A DNA stretch of 64,000 nt from SIG589 sp964566175 (GTDB lineage: Bacteria > Bacillota > Clostridia > Oscillospirales > Acutalibacteraceae), in contig CAZMHU010000007.1 in the NCBI GenBank assembly GCA_964566175.1, positions 10,768-74,767 of the forward strand, written 5' to 3'. Of this stretch, positions 35,103 through 44,286 are shown piece after piece. The position numbers were made by a program, and so were the translations under genes. Position 1 is the stretch's first letter. Each line of letters starts with the position of its first letter. The notes below the pieces were generated by a model. It was not told where the DNA came from, searched no databases, and saw only the letters and a list, made by a program, of their open reading frames with translations.

Positions 35103-36182
35103 CTATCTTTCCTTAAACTTATTACTGCGAACGGGGTGGCGAAGTTTGCGAAGTGCCTTTGCCTCAATCTGGCGTATGCGCTCACGCGTTACGTTAAACT
35201 CACTGCCGACCTCTTCAAGAGTGTGACAGCGGCCGTCCTGCAAGCCGAAACGCAGACGTATTACCGCCTCTTCACGAGGTGTGAGGGTACGCAAAACGCT
35301 GTCGATATCCTCGTTTGTGATAGTTTTCAAAGCGGCATCATCTGGAGCGAGTGCATCCTCATCACGTATGAAATCCTGCAAACGGCTGTCTTCCTCGGGG
35401 CCTATGGGGGTTTCCATCGATACCGGCTCCTGCGCAACGCGCATTATCTCACGCACACGCTCAACCGGAAGATTCATCTTCTCAGCGATGAGTTCTTCAC
35501 TTGGTTCGTGACCGTTTTCGTGCAAAAGTTGGCTTTGAACTTTTTTAAGACGATTTATCGTTTCAACCATATGAACCGGTATACGTATGGTACGTGCTTG
35601 GTCGGCGATGGCTCTTGTTATAGCCTGACGAATCCACCACGTTGCATAGGTTGAAAACTTAAATCCCTTTGTATAATCGAATTTATCAACAGCCTTTATA
35701 AGACCGACGTTGCCCTCTTGAATTAAATCCAAAAAGTGCATTCCTCTTCCGACATATTTCTTGGCGATACTTACAACAAGACGCAGGTTCGCCTCGGTCA
35801 AGCGTTGCTTTGCGTATTCGTCACCCTCGGCTATCTTTTCAGCAAGTTGAATTTCCTCGTCGGTGGAAAGAAGCGGCACACGTCCTATTTCACGCAGATA
35901 CACCTTTACGGGGTCATCAAGCGAAATGCTATCCATTGAGAGGTCGCTGTCGAGTTTGTCGGCGTCGAGTTCTTCAAGTTTCAAGTCATCTTCGCTCGGT
36001 TCCTCATCAAAATCGAGGTCGAGAAGCGGAGGCTCGGTTGTGAGTTCCTCTAAATCTTCCGGCGGTGTGCCGAAATCGTCATAATCGCGTTCTTCCTCTT
36101 CATATGCGTGTTCAACTTCGGGTTTTGCAACCTCGTTTGATGCAACCGTTGCCTTTTCGTCCTTTGTTTTCTTTGTACCCAT
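35103..36182 (-). CDS. rpoD: RNA polymerase primary sigma factor RpoD/SigA
   Basis: 359 residues. An acidic N-terminus is followed by region 1.2 (DDPVKVYLREIGRVPLLS), region 2 (NLRLVVSIAKKYVGRGMHFLDLIQEGNVGLIKAVDKFDY and YATWWIRQAI), region 3 and region 4 (REEAVIRLRFGL, FNVTRERIRQIEAKALRKLRHP). I start at ATG 36182 behind GGGAG; upstream in-frame codons run into dnaG. It overlaps no gene but lies 2 bases after the dnaG stop. The consensus TTGACA/TATAAT promoters throughout the window are what this protein should recognise. Confidence 0.97.
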   Translation of the reverse strand: MGTKKTKDEKATVASNEVAKPEVEHAYEEEERDYDDFGTPPEDLEELTTEPPLLDLDFDEEPSEDDLKLEELDADKLDSDLSMDSISLDDPVKVYLREIGRVPLLSTDEEIQLAEKIAEGDEYAKQRLTEANLRLVVSIAKKYVGRGMHFLDLIQEGNVGLIKAVDKFDYTKGFKFSTYATWWIRQAITRAIADQARTIRIPVHMVETINRLKKVQSQLLHENGHEPSEELIAEKMNLPVERVREIMRVAQEPVSMETPIGPEEDSRLQDFIRDEDALAPDDAALKTITNEDIDSVLRTLTPREEAVIRLRFGLQDGRCHTLEEVGSEFNVTRERIRQIEAKALRKLRHPVRSNKFKER

Positions 36183-36184
36183 AT

Positions 36185-37960
36185 TTACTCTCCCTTTTTG
36201 TTTTGAACGATTTGCTGCATTTTCTTTGCCCAATCGTCTATCGACAAATCCTTGTCATTCTCGGCATTTTGCGTTGCATTCTCTTCTAATATTACCTTAA
36301 TGCAATCGTTTAATACCGTTTTTGCGTTTTTTTCTGCCAAGACGCTGTTTTGGAGCGAAACGAGATAACCCATTTCGGCGGGGGAAAGCCTGTCCCCCAA
36401 CAACGTTATATCCACAACAGGCTGACCGTTCTCCAAAATCGAGCAAATATCGCCCATTATGCGCTTGTTAAGCGGTGTCAGCATATCCTCGGCGGAAAGT
36501 CTGCCTTTAAGTATAGCGTAAAGGTCGGGGTGCGAAAGCAAAATCGCAATAACCGTTTCCTCAGCCTTTACCGCACGCGGATAGCGCCTGCGTTCGGGGT
36601 TGATATCCTCTTTATTGTAGCGAGGAGTAACAACTTCACGTATTTCCTTTTTATACTGCGCGCGTGCGTTTTGTTTTTTCAAAGTATCAATCTGCGATAT
36701 GAGTGCCGTTTTTGAAACACCGTATTTATCGGCAAGTCTGCCGGCATACAAATCCACCGTGAGTGAGTCACCCACCGCAGCCAAAATTTCCGCCGCACGT
36801 TTCAAATACTGAAGTCTGCCGTTATCAGCCGTAACATCAATACCGTCCGCAGCCGTGAGAAGTTTATATTCAATATCGCTCACTGCACCGTCCAAAAGCG
36901 CGCGAAACTTTGCCGCACCGTTTTTCTTTATAAACTCATCGGGGTCTTTACCGTCGGGAATAATCAAAACGCGAATACGTATTCCGCTGTCTTTAAGTGT
37001 CTCGATTGTTCTGCGGACGGCTTTTTGTCCCGCCTCGTCGGCATCGAGCGTAACAACAATTTCCTTTGTATATCTTGAAAGCAGTTTAACCTGTTCCTCG
37101 CCGAATGCCGTTCCGAGTGCGGCAACAGTATTTGTAAAACCTGCCTGATGAAGAGAAATAACATCCATATTTCCCTCAACCAAAATCACCCTGTCGGCAC
37201 AGTCACCCTTTGCAAAGTTGAGTGCGAAAAGATGTTGACTCTTTTTGTAAACAGGCGTATCCTGTGTGTTTACATATTTTCCCTGTGCCTTGTCATCATC
37301 GGGACGTGCACGTCCGCTGAAGGCGATACAGTTGCCCCGCAGATTAAAAATCGGGAACATAACGCGGTTGCGGAAACGATCAAAATACGTACCGCGTGAA
37401 CTGCGTGAAATGACGTTCGCCTGATACATATCGTCAACGGAAAAACCCTTTGACTTTAAATGATTTAAGAGCATATCCCACGAATCTGGAGCGACGCCCA
37501 AACCGAAATGCTTTATCGTCGCCTCGGTTAGTCCGCGTCCTTTCAAATAGTCAAGCGCCCACTTTCCGCCCGACGACATAAGATACGAATAGTAAAAACG
37601 TGCTGTTTCACGATTTATTTCGTAAATGCGGTTTTTGAGTTCCTGCATTGAATTGTCGACGTTTGTTTCGGGGATTGTAATGCCGCTTCGGTCGGCAAGC
37701 AACCGCACAGCCTCCATATAATCCAAATTTTCAATAAGGCTTGTAAAGGTTATAACGTCGCCGCCCGCGCCGCAACCGAAACAGTAAAACGAGCCGTTTT
37801 CGGGATATACCGTAAAAGAGGGCGTTTTTTCGTTGTGAAACGGACAAAGGCCGACAAGATTTTTACCCCTGCGGCGAAGATTGACATACTGCGATATTAC
37901 AGACTCAATATCGTTGCGGTATTTAATTTCAAGTTTAATATCTTCGGATAGTGTCGGCAC
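36185..37960 (-). CDS. dnaG: DNA primase DnaG
   Basis: 591 residues. The CHC2 zinc finger has Cys39, His42, Cys60, Cys63 (LCPFHNEKTPSFTV, FYCFGCGAGG). The TOPRIM region has VILVEGNMDVISLHQAG and VTLDADEAG, and a C-terminal helicase-binding domain closes the protein. The start is GTG 37960, three bases after the dgt stop; GGGAGG overlaps the dgt end. It is the middle gene of the macromolecular synthesis operon. Confidence 0.97.
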   Translation of the reverse strand: MPTLSEDIKLEIKYRNDIESVISQYVNLRRRGKNLVGLCPFHNEKTPSFTVYPENGSFYCFGCGAGGDVITFTSLIENLDYMEAVRLLADRSGITIPETNVDNSMQELKNRIYEINRETARFYYSYLMSSGGKWALDYLKGRGLTEATIKHFGLGVAPDSWDMLLNHLKSKGFSVDDMYQANVISRSSRGTYFDRFRNRVMFPIFNLRGNCIAFSGRARPDDDKAQGKYVNTQDTPVYKKSQHLFALNFAKGDCADRVILVEGNMDVISLHQAGFTNTVAALGTAFGEEQVKLLSRYTKEIVVTLDADEAGQKAVRRTIETLKDSGIRIRVLIIPDGKDPDEFIKKNGAAKFRALLDGAVSDIEYKLLTAADGIDVTADNGRLQYLKRAAEILAAVGDSLTVDLYAGRLADKYGVSKTALISQIDTLKKQNARAQYKKEIREVVTPRYNKEDINPERRRYPRAVKAEETVIAILLSHPDLYAILKGRLSAEDMLTPLNKRIMGDICSILENGQPVVDITLLGDRLSPAEMGYLVSLQNSVLAEKNAKTVLNDCIKVILEENATQNAENDKDLSIDDWAKKMQQIVQNKKGE

Positions 37961-37963
37961 GTG

Positions 37964-38962
37964 CTACACCTCCCAACATTTCGGGATAAAGATATCCGAA
38001 TATGCGGTTATCGCATAATGGTCGGTCATACCCGAAACATAATCAAGCGCGGCACGGTGCACACCCTCACGCTCACGCACAAGAGCATACTCATTGGTGA
38101 GGCAATCGGGATTTTTAACAATATATTCATATATACCCGTCAAAACGCCGTCAACCTTGCTTTCCTCACCCTTTGCTTTCTCGTTTGTATAAACGTTTGA
38201 AAACAAAAACTCGTGTAAACGGTCAAAATAACTGCGGGTTTCGCCGTCCATTATTATATCGTCCTTGCTGTTACGAACGACCGACGTTACCATACTGTTT
38301 ATGCGCTCGCTTTTCGTAAAGCCGAGTGCCTCTTTAATATCGCGCGGAATATCGTCCTCGGAGATTATACCGGCACGGACGGCATCGTCGATATCGTGGT
38401 TTATATATGCAATGCGGTCGGATATTCTGACAACCCTGCCCTCAAGCGTGTGGGGTTGTTCACCCTTTGTGTGATTGAGAATTCCGTCCAAAACCTCGTA
38501 TGTAAGATTAAGTCCTCTGCCATCGCGTTCGAGATTGCGGCAGACACGCACACTTTGCTCATAATGCGTAAAGCCGTCGGGTGAACATTTTGCAAGTGCA
38601 CGCTCACCGGCGTGTCCGAACGGTGTGTGCCCGAGGTCGTGTCCGAGAGCGATAGCCTCGGTCAATTCTTCGTTGAGTCTGAGCGACCGTGAAATCGTAC
38701 GCGCGATTTGCGAAACCTCAAGAGTGTGGGTAAGTCTTGTACGGTAATGGTCAGATTCCGGAGAAAGAAAGACCTGTGTTTTGTGTTTTAATCTGCGAAA
38801 CGCCTTGCAATGTATTATTCGGTCGCGGTCACGCTGAAACACCGTTCGCATATCGCAAAGCGGTTCACTTTTTTCACGTCCCGCCGTATTGACACTCAGC
38901 ACGGCAAGCGGTGACAGTGTTTCGCGTTCGATACGTTCTGTGGTCTGTCTTATGTTTTCCAC
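37964..38962 (-). CDS. dgt: Deoxyguanosinetriphosphate triphosphohydrolase-like HD protein
   Basis: 332 residues. HD-domain metal ligands are seen in RTRLTHTLEVSQIA, ALGHDLGHTPFGHAGE and AYINHDIDDAV. It splits dNTPs into deoxynucleosides and triphosphate. The start is GTG 38962 behind GGAGGGTG. It leads the dgt-dnaG-rpoD-rrf2-TSCPD-unknown operon. The dgt-dnaG-rpoD order is widespread in Firmicutes. Confidence 0.95.
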   Translation of the reverse strand: MENIRQTTERIERETLSPLAVLSVNTAGREKSEPLCDMRTVFQRDRDRIIHCKAFRRLKHKTQVFLSPESDHYRTRLTHTLEVSQIARTISRSLRLNEELTEAIALGHDLGHTPFGHAGERALAKCSPDGFTHYEQSVRVCRNLERDGRGLNLTYEVLDGILNHTKGEQPHTLEGRVVRISDRIAYINHDIDDAVRAGIISEDDIPRDIKEALGFTKSERINSMVTSVVRNSKDDIIMDGETRSYFDRLHEFLFSNVYTNEKAKGEESKVDGVLTGIYEYIVKNPDCLTNEYALVREREGVHRAALDYVSGMTDHYAITAYSDIFIPKCWEV

Positions 38963-39032
38963 TGCTTCACCCTCCTCTTATTTATGTTATTAGCGTTTTT
39001 TTCGCAAAATACTTTATTTTTTTAAATTTTTT

Positions 39033-39647
39033 TCACAACGGCAAAATCATATCACCGGTTTTTTCCATTTTGTATCTTCCCATAAAGAGTTTGTCAAAAA
39101 TTTTCAAAAACTCCGCTTCTTCGGGTTTCTTTATTGCAACATCGATCGTTACCTCAGCCCCGAAATCCGAAAACAATATTTTACCGAAGCATAAAACGGT
39201 TTTTTGAGCATAATCGAAATCGGAATAAGCACAACAAATTTTATACTGCGTGCAGGGTTGCATAAGGGCGGTCTGTGCGTTTTCCGCCGCAAGTTTCGCT
39301 GCAGAGGAATATGCCCGCACGAGTCCGCCGGTACCCAAAAGCACGCCGCCGAAATAGCGTGTTACCACGACGGCGGTGTCGTAAAGTCCCAAACCGTTTA
39401 TGATATCAAGCATAGGTTTCCCAGCCGTTCCGTGCGGTTCACCGTCATCGCCGAATCGGGATATACCGTTTTGCAGGTTATAAGCAAAGCAATTATGTTT
39501 TGCGTCGTGATACCGCGCACGCTTCTGCGCTATAAACTCCGCCGCCTCTTCCTCGCTTTCAACGTGAGCGACAGCGGCGATAAAACGCGAACGTTCCACC
39601 GTTATCTCACCCGTAGACTCACCGCACACCGTTTTATAAAAATCCAT
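39033..39647 (-). CDS. yigZ: YigZ/IMPACT family protein
   Basis: 204 residues. The N-terminal UPF0029/Impact domain has RYHDAKHNCFAYNL and the signature FGDDGEPHGTAGKPMLDIINGLGLYDTAVVVTRYFGGVLLGTGGLVRAYSSA (shown in pieces: GDDGEPHGTAG, VTRYFGG, LGTGGLVRAYS). The C-terminal part is DUF1949-like. The role is unclear, with a proposed link to ribosomes and translation. I start at ATG 39647 behind GGGAGG. Confidence 0.93.
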   Translation of the reverse strand: MDFYKTVCGESTGEITVERSRFIAAVAHVESEEEAAEFIAQKRARYHDAKHNCFAYNLQNGISRFGDDGEPHGTAGKPMLDIINGLGLYDTAVVVTRYFGGVLLGTGGLVRAYSSAAKLAAENAQTALMQPCTQYKICCAYSDFDYAQKTVLCFGKILFSDFGAEVTIDVAIKKPEEAEFLKIFDKLFMGRYKMEKTGDMILPL

Positions 39648-39660
39648 TGCAACCTCCCTC

Positions 39661-39692
39661 AAAAAAGAAAACCGCACCCATACGGATGCGGT
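39661..39692 (-). terminator. Terminator of rpmE
   Basis: On the minus strand ACCGCATCC and GGGTGCGGT pair around a short loop, followed by a U-rich tract (TTTTCTTTTTT). It lies between rpmE and yigZ. Confidence 0.85.
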
Positions 39693-39704
39693 ACTTTTCC
39701 AGCG

Positions 39705-39911
39705 TTAGTTTTCTTCAATGCCGAAACGCTTTTTGAAACGATCAACACGGCCACCTGTGTCTACCAGCTTCTGTCTGCCGGTGAAAAACGGATGACATTT
39801 TGAGCAGATATCCAAACGAATATTCTGCTTGGTCGATCTTGTCTCAAACTCAGCACCACAAGCACACTTGACAACTACCTTGTCATACTGTGGATGAATT
39901 CCTTCTTTCAT
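39705..39911 (-). CDS. rpmE: 50S ribosomal protein L31 (zinc-binding form)
   Basis: 68 residues from ATG 39911, with an AAAGGGG ribosome binding site. KCACGAEFETRST and CSKCHPFFTGRQK give the four cysteines of the zinc-binding L31 type, which is stable in zinc-replete cells. A TTGCAT-17-TATCAT promoter lies upstream. Confidence 0.96.
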   Translation of the reverse strand: MKEGIHPQYDKVVVKCACGAEFETRSTKQNIRLDICSKCHPFFTGRQKLVDTGGRVDRFKKRFGIEEN

Positions 39912-39945
39912 ACCGTCACCCCTTTCAATTCTCGATAACATACAG

Positions 39946-39974
39946 ATGATAACACAATATAAGCGAAAATGCAA
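39946..39974 (-). promoter_or_regulatory. Promoter of rpmE
   Basis: Minus-strand TTGCAT (39974-39969) and TATCAT (39951-39946) with a 17-bp spacer. Confidence 0.68.
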
Positions 39975-39982
39975 GAAAAAAT

Positions 39983-40588
39983 TTAAAACAAAGCAATAAT
40001 TTTTTGTTTTAGCGTCTCATATATCTCCACAACCTTGAATTTCACAACAAAATCAGTGCCATTTTGCGCGGTTTTCGCCGCCGCAGAGGTTGCGGTATCG
40101 GCAAGTTTTCCCGCCGAACCGACACATATATTTGGAAACAGCACACACCACCAGTTTCTACCCTCTGCCTTGCCGATTTTGATTTTCAAAGCCTTATAAA
40201 CTCCGGCGGGTAATGTGAAATCGTCATAAACGCGGGTATCAAAGAAAGCATCGCCGACCGAAACCTCCACGTCGTAGTCAAAACCCCGCTCTTCAACCGT
40301 TCGACGCGCCACGGTTTCAATAAGCGCTATGTTATCGGTCGCTATATCCACCGCACCGTCATAATCGTCCGCTCCCAAAAAGAGCGTGCCCTCTTCACGA
40401 AGTACTGCATCACGCACGGCAAGTTTTAAACTTTGGTCTTTCTCGCTGTCCGAATTTGCGATTATGTGCAGACGGAATACATTCTCCCGCAAATTCTCAC
40501 AACACGCTTCAAAATCGGTCATTCCGAGCAAAATCGAAAAAACAAGACCAGCCGCCAAAGAGATATTAAGTATTTTGATTTTTTTCAT
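39983..40588 (-). CDS. spoIIR: Stage II sporulation protein R
   Basis: 201 residues. An N-terminal membrane segment is followed by the signature FRLHIIANSDSEKDQSLKLAVRDAVL and later WWCVLFPNICV. SpoIIR is secreted by the forespore and triggers processing of pro-sigma-E by SpoIIGA. It lies 52 bases after ispE. I looked for a sigma-F promoter in that gap but could not define one with confidence. Confidence 0.93.
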   Translation of the reverse strand: MKKIKILNISLAAGLVFSILLGMTDFEACCENLRENVFRLHIIANSDSEKDQSLKLAVRDAVLREEGTLFLGADDYDGAVDIATDNIALIETVARRTVEERGFDYDVEVSVGDAFFDTRVYDDFTLPAGVYKALKIKIGKAEGRNWWCVLFPNICVGSAGKLADTATSAAAKTAQNGTDFVVKFKVVEIYETLKQKIIALF

Positions 40589-40640
40589 TTTTAAAACCTC
40601 CGCAAAGTGTTATCTTGAATATTGACGGAGATTTAAATAA

Positions 40641-41486
40641 TTATTCAAATATAACAGCATCACTCACAGCATTGCAAAGAAAAACATTGCCGTATTTTTT
40701 CTCAAGCAGACACAGGGCTTTATTTGCGGAATTACTGTCGGCAAAAATCCCGAACACCGACGGGCCGCTTCCCGAAAGGCAAGCACCGAGCGCGCCGCTT
40801 TGCATTATATCCCGCTTTACGTTTTCACGGTCGCAAACGAGTTGAAAATCGTTAAAAAGCATACCAGACGCCGCAAAAATATCGTATTCTTCAAGTGTTT
40901 TTATAAACTTCAATACATCGCCTGCCGTATCGGCACGGTTTATTTCATCAAGCCTTGAATACATTTTTCCGGTTGAGTCCTTTTCGCCGTCCTTTATTAT
41001 CAAAAGACTGCCCTCAAACGGAGCAATCGGCGAAAGAATTTCACCTCGTCCCATTGCACGGCACGTGCCGCCTTTGAGAAAAAACGGAACATCTGCACCG
41101 AGTAAGAGCGCCGCACGCTCCAATTCAGAGTCGCAAAGCGGATCCCCAAACAGTCGGTTAGCACCGAGCAATACAGCCGCCGCATCGGCACTGCCACCGC
41201 CGAGTCCCGCAGAAAGCGGTATGTTTTTCTCGATAAAAACATCAACACCGCCACAACTTGAGAAGAACATTGCCGCCTTGTAGCAAATATTGTCTTCGCC
41301 CTGCGGAGCATTATCCGATCGAACGGATATACCATCCGATTTCTTTATATGCAATCGGTCGAAAATATCGACCGTCTGCATAACCGAATCGATACTGTGA
41401 TAACCATCGGCAGTGCGTTTGCCAACCGAAAGCACAAGGTTTATTTTTGCATTGGCACGTAAAGTCAGCATATCGGTATTCGGCAT
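40641..41486 (-). CDS. ispE: 4-diphosphocytidyl-2-C-methyl-D-erythritol kinase
   Basis: 281 residues of the GHMP kinase superfamily. ANAKINLVLSVGKRTADGYH is the N-terminal motif, PLSAGLGGGSADAAAVL the ATP-binding loop, and GSGPSVFG the third motif. It belongs to the MEP isoprenoid pathway. The ATG overlaps the engB stop as TAATG, so the two are translationally coupled. Confidence 0.96.
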   Translation of the reverse strand: MPNTDMLTLRANAKINLVLSVGKRTADGYHSIDSVMQTVDIFDRLHIKKSDGISVRSDNAPQGEDNICYKAAMFFSSCGGVDVFIEKNIPLSAGLGGGSADAAAVLLGANRLFGDPLCDSELERAALLLGADVPFFLKGGTCRAMGRGEILSPIAPFEGSLLIIKDGEKDSTGKMYSRLDEINRADTAGDVLKFIKTLEEYDIFAASGMLFNDFQLVCDRENVKRDIMQSGALGACLSGSGPSVFGIFADSNSANKALCLLEKKYGNVFLCNAVSDAVIFE

Positions 41487-42058
41487 TACTTTGCCACCTC
41501 TTCGATAACACTGCGGATTTTTTCCGCACCGTCGCCATTATGCGCCGAGAAAGGTATGAAATTATCGTTGCCGAGTATTTCTCGCATACGCTCGCAAGCG
41601 GCGGCATACTCACCTTTGTTGAGTTTGTCGCTCTTGGTGAGAACAACGGTAAAGGGCACATTATACGCCTTTAAGAATTCTATCATATCAAGGTCGTAAC
41701 TTGTCGGTTCGTGGCGCATATCAATAAGTTGAAAGGTCATCTTGATATTGCGGCCACTGTTAAAATATGTTTCCATTAAGTCTGCCCAGCGAAGACGTTC
41801 GGCGTCCGAAACCTTTGCATAGCCGTAACCCGGAAGGTCAACAAGACGCACGCCGTCAAGACGGTAAAAATTTATCGTAACGGTCTTGCCGGGGCGTGTG
41901 CTGACTCGGGCAAGACTCTTTCTTCCGAGAACACGGTTTATAAGCGACGATTTTCCTACATTGGAACGTCCCGAAAAGCAAAGTTCCGCCAAAGTCGACT
42001 CCGGCATTTGTTCGGCAGTACCGAACGCCGCCTCAAAACTAACGTTATTATAATTCAT
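41486..42058 (-). CDS. engB: Ribosome biogenesis GTPase EngB (YsxC/YihA)
   Basis: 190 residues. G1 is GRSNVGKSS (30-38), G3 DLPGYGYAK, G4 TKSDK and G5 in FSAHNGDG. EngB is an essential GTPase for 50S assembly. It lies 11 bases after radC and overlaps ispE. Confidence 0.96.
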   Translation of the reverse strand: MNYNNVSFEAAFGTAEQMPESTLAELCFSGRSNVGKSSLINRVLGRKSLARVSTRPGKTVTINFYRLDGVRLVDLPGYGYAKVSDAERLRWADLMETYFNSGRNIKMTFQLIDMRHEPTSYDLDMIEFLKAYNVPFTVVLTKSDKLNKGEYAAACERMREILGNDNFIPFSAHNGDGAEKIRSVIEEVAK

Positions 42059-42069
42059 ATCTATCTACC

Positions 42070-42786
42070 TTAAAATATATTTTTGTATTCTTTCGACTGT
42101 GCCATAGAAACATAATCGTTATCGGCAACTATTATATGGTCGATAAGATGGACACCTATCTGTCTGAGCGAAAGCGAGAGACCCTTTGTTATCTCAACAT
42201 CTACCTCGGACGGAAGTGCAACACCGCTCGGATGATTGTGACAAAGCACAACATTAACAGCACCGTATTTTATGGCGAGTTCCAAAACCTTTCGGGTGCT
42301 GAGCCCGACAGATGCAATATCACCCTCGCCGACGATATCAAATGATATTATCTTGCCCGATGTTTTCAAAAACAGCACGGCAACATACTCTGTGCGAAGC
42401 GAAGTAAACTTTTTGAGAAAATATTTTCCCATATCGTTATAACTTTGAACAACATCGGTTTTATCACTGCGGTCAAGCGCTACGCGCCTGCTTATAAGTT
42501 TCATAACGCGGAACAGCGCTACCGTGTTTTCCGTTACACCGCTGATTTTCATAAGTTCGCTTTTCGGAGCGAAAACAACATTTTCAATACTGCCGAAATG
42601 GTTAAGCAACTCGTGCGCTATTATGTTGGTATCGCGTCGGGGAATTGAAAAATAAAGCAAAATCTCAAGCAACAGGTGCGGAGGTGTGCTGTCGCCGTAA
42701 CTGTCAGCCAGCAGTTGTTCTTTTATTCTGCGGCGATGCCCCGTATGAAGTTTTTCAGCAGATTTATTTTCTTCTTTGCGGTTCAT
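42070..42786 (-). CDS. radC: RadC/JAB-domain protein
   Basis: 238 residues. The N-terminal part has a helix-hairpin-helix-like region (HELLNHFGSIENVVFAPKSELMKISGV), and the C-terminal MPN/JAB domain has LCHNHPSGVALPSEVD with the His-x-His metal ligands. RadC is conserved but not needed for repair in tested bacteria; competence and DNA-processing roles are debated. I start at ATG 42786, with GAAGGG 9 nt upstream. Its start region overlaps the divergent promoter of the pseudouridine synthase gene. Confidence 0.93.
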   Translation of the reverse strand: MNRKEENKSAEKLHTGHRRRIKEQLLADSYGDSTPPHLLLEILLYFSIPRRDTNIIAHELLNHFGSIENVVFAPKSELMKISGVTENTVALFRVMKLISRRVALDRSDKTDVVQSYNDMGKYFLKKFTSLRTEYVAVLFLKTSGKIISFDIVGEGDIASVGLSTRKVLELAIKYGAVNVVLCHNHPSGVALPSEVDVEITKGLSLSLRQIGVHLIDHIIVADNDYVSMAQSKEYKNIF

Positions 42787-42787
42787 A

Positions 42788-42816
42788 TTGCACAACCCTT
42801 CAAAATTTAGTATAAT
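42788..42816 (+). promoter_or_regulatory. Promoter of the RluA-family gene, abutting the radC start
   Basis: TTGCAC at 42788-42793 and TATAAT at 42811-42816 with a 17-bp spacer. The -35 lies one base from the divergent radC ATG (42786-42784), so both transcripts compete for this region. Confidence 0.78.
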
Positions 42817-42853
42817 ACACCGTGAAGAAAAAAGAAAAGTTTGGTGTTGTGTG

Positions 42854-43804
42854 ATGAAAAGTTTTAAAATCGGTAATAACGACGCGGGACAACGCCTTGA
42901 CAAATTTGTGTCAAAGGCAATGCCGTCGCTTCCGAAATCGTTAATGTATAAATATATACGTACAAAGCGCATAAAGGTCAACGGCAAACGCGCCGAAATA
43001 AGCACGAGACTTATCGAAAACGACACGGTCGATGCCTATATAGCAGATGAGTTTTTTGCACCTACAGAAGAAAAGTTTGATTTTCTTTCGGCATCGAAAA
43101 GCCTTGATATCGTTTATGAAGACGAAAATATTATTCTTGTCGACAAACGTCAGGGTGTACTTGTTCATCCGGACGAAAATCAATACACCGACACACTGAT
43201 AGCGCGTATTCAGCGCTATTTATACGAAAAGGGCGAATACGACCCAAAAGCGGAGCATTCCTTTGCGCCCGCGCTTGCCAACCGTATTGACCGCAACACC
43301 GGCGGTATTGTCATTGCCGCTAAGAACGCCGAAGCGCTCAGAATACTCTGCGATAAAATCAAACTGCGCGAGATAGATAAGTTTTATCTTGCCGTTGTTC
43401 ACGGCTATCCCAAAGAAAAGGAAGCGGTGCTTGACGGATTTTTGGAAAAGGACGAAAGCAAAAACCGCGTTTTCATCAAAAACCGTATGTCGTCCGACAC
43501 AAAGACCGTTCGCACGCACTACCGTGTGCTTAAAGAAAAGGGCGGACTAGCCTTGGTCGAAGTCGAACTGCTGACCGGCAGAACACACCAAATCCGCGCA
43601 CATATGGCATCAATAGGACATCCCCTATTGGGTGACGGAAAATACGGCAATACTCAAAACGATAAAAAGGCGGGATTTAAGCACCAAGCGCTTTATTCAT
43701 ACAAACTGCGTTTTAATTTTACAACAGATGCCGGCATTCTTAACTATTTAAACGGCAAAACCTTTACCGTTAAAAAAGTTTGGTTTGCCGAAGAACTTTT
43801 TTAA
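42854..43804 (+). CDS. RluA-family pseudouridine synthase
   Basis: 316 residues. An N-terminal S4-like part (GQRLDKFVSKAMPSLPKSLMYKYIRTKRIKVNGKR) is followed by the catalytic ANRIDRNTGGIVIAAKN and ELLTGRTHQIRAHMASIGHPLLGDGKYG. It is a cytoplasmic rRNA modification enzyme of the RluC/RluD type; the target uridine is not readable. The start ATG 42854 has only a weak ribosome binding site. It is convergent with comEB, with 2 bases between the stop codons. Confidence 0.93.
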   Translation: MKSFKIGNNDAGQRLDKFVSKAMPSLPKSLMYKYIRTKRIKVNGKRAEISTRLIENDTVDAYIADEFFAPTEEKFDFLSASKSLDIVYEDENIILVDKRQGVLVHPDENQYTDTLIARIQRYLYEKGEYDPKAEHSFAPALANRIDRNTGGIVIAAKNAEALRILCDKIKLREIDKFYLAVVHGYPKEKEAVLDGFLEKDESKNRVFIKNRMSSDTKTVRTHYRVLKEKGGLALVEVELLTGRTHQIRAHMASIGHPLLGDGKYGNTQNDKKAGFKHQALYSYKLRFNFTTDAGILNYLNGKTFTVKKVWFAEELF

Positions 43805-43806
43805 AG

Positions 43807-44286
43807 TTATATCTCTATATTAACTGTTTTACCCAAATGCTCGTACCGACGGTATTTTACACCCGCGGCATCGAGCATTTTTTTCGACGCCGTAACACCG
43901 TCCGTACCGTCATATTTGTTGTCGGCATAGATAACCTCACGTATTCCGCACTGAATTATCGCCTTGGCACACTCGTTGCAGGGAAAAAGCGTTACATAAA
44001 GTCTGCTTCCGCGAAGACGTGTGCCGCTGTAATTGAGTATCGCATTAAGTTCGGCGTGACATACGAACATATATTTTGTATCAAGCGGGTTGCCCTCTCG
44101 CTCCCACGGAAAAACATCGTCACTGCAGTTGCAGGGCATTCCGTTGTATCCGACTGACAAAATTTTGTTGTCATCGCTCACGATACAAGCGCCAACCTGT
44201 GTTGACGGGTCTTTACTGCGCTGTGCCGAAAACATTGCTATTCCCATAAAATACTGATCCCACGAAATATAATCTGTGCGTTTCAT
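43807..44286 (-). CDS. comEB: dCMP deaminase family protein (ComEB-like)
   Basis: 159 residues. Zinc-binding deaminase motifs HAELNAILN (His77, Glu79) and PCNECAKAII (Cys103, Cys106) are intact. KDPSTQVGACIV and GYNGMP are typical of dCMP deaminases, which supply dUMP. The start overlaps the MFS gene stop by 4 bases (ATGA). It is the last gene of the HAD-MFS-comEB unit. Confidence 0.93.
   Translation of the reverse strand: MKRTDYISWDQYFMGIAMFSAQRSKDPSTQVGACIVSDDNKILSVGYNGMPCNCSDDVFPWEREGNPLDTKYMFVCHAELNAILNYSGTRLRGSRLYVTLFPCNECAKAIIQCGIREVIYADNKYDGTDGVTASKKMLDAAGVKYRRYEHLGKTVNIEI

Noticed and set aside
34803..35654. 283-codon plus-strand frame opposite rrf2 and rpoD
   Set aside because: Antisense to highly conserved sigma-factor regions; no family resemblance.
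42787..43026. 80-residue N-terminal extension of radC
   Set aside because: It runs antisense into the divergent pseudouridine synthase gene; ATG 42786 has a ribosome binding site and gives the usual family length.
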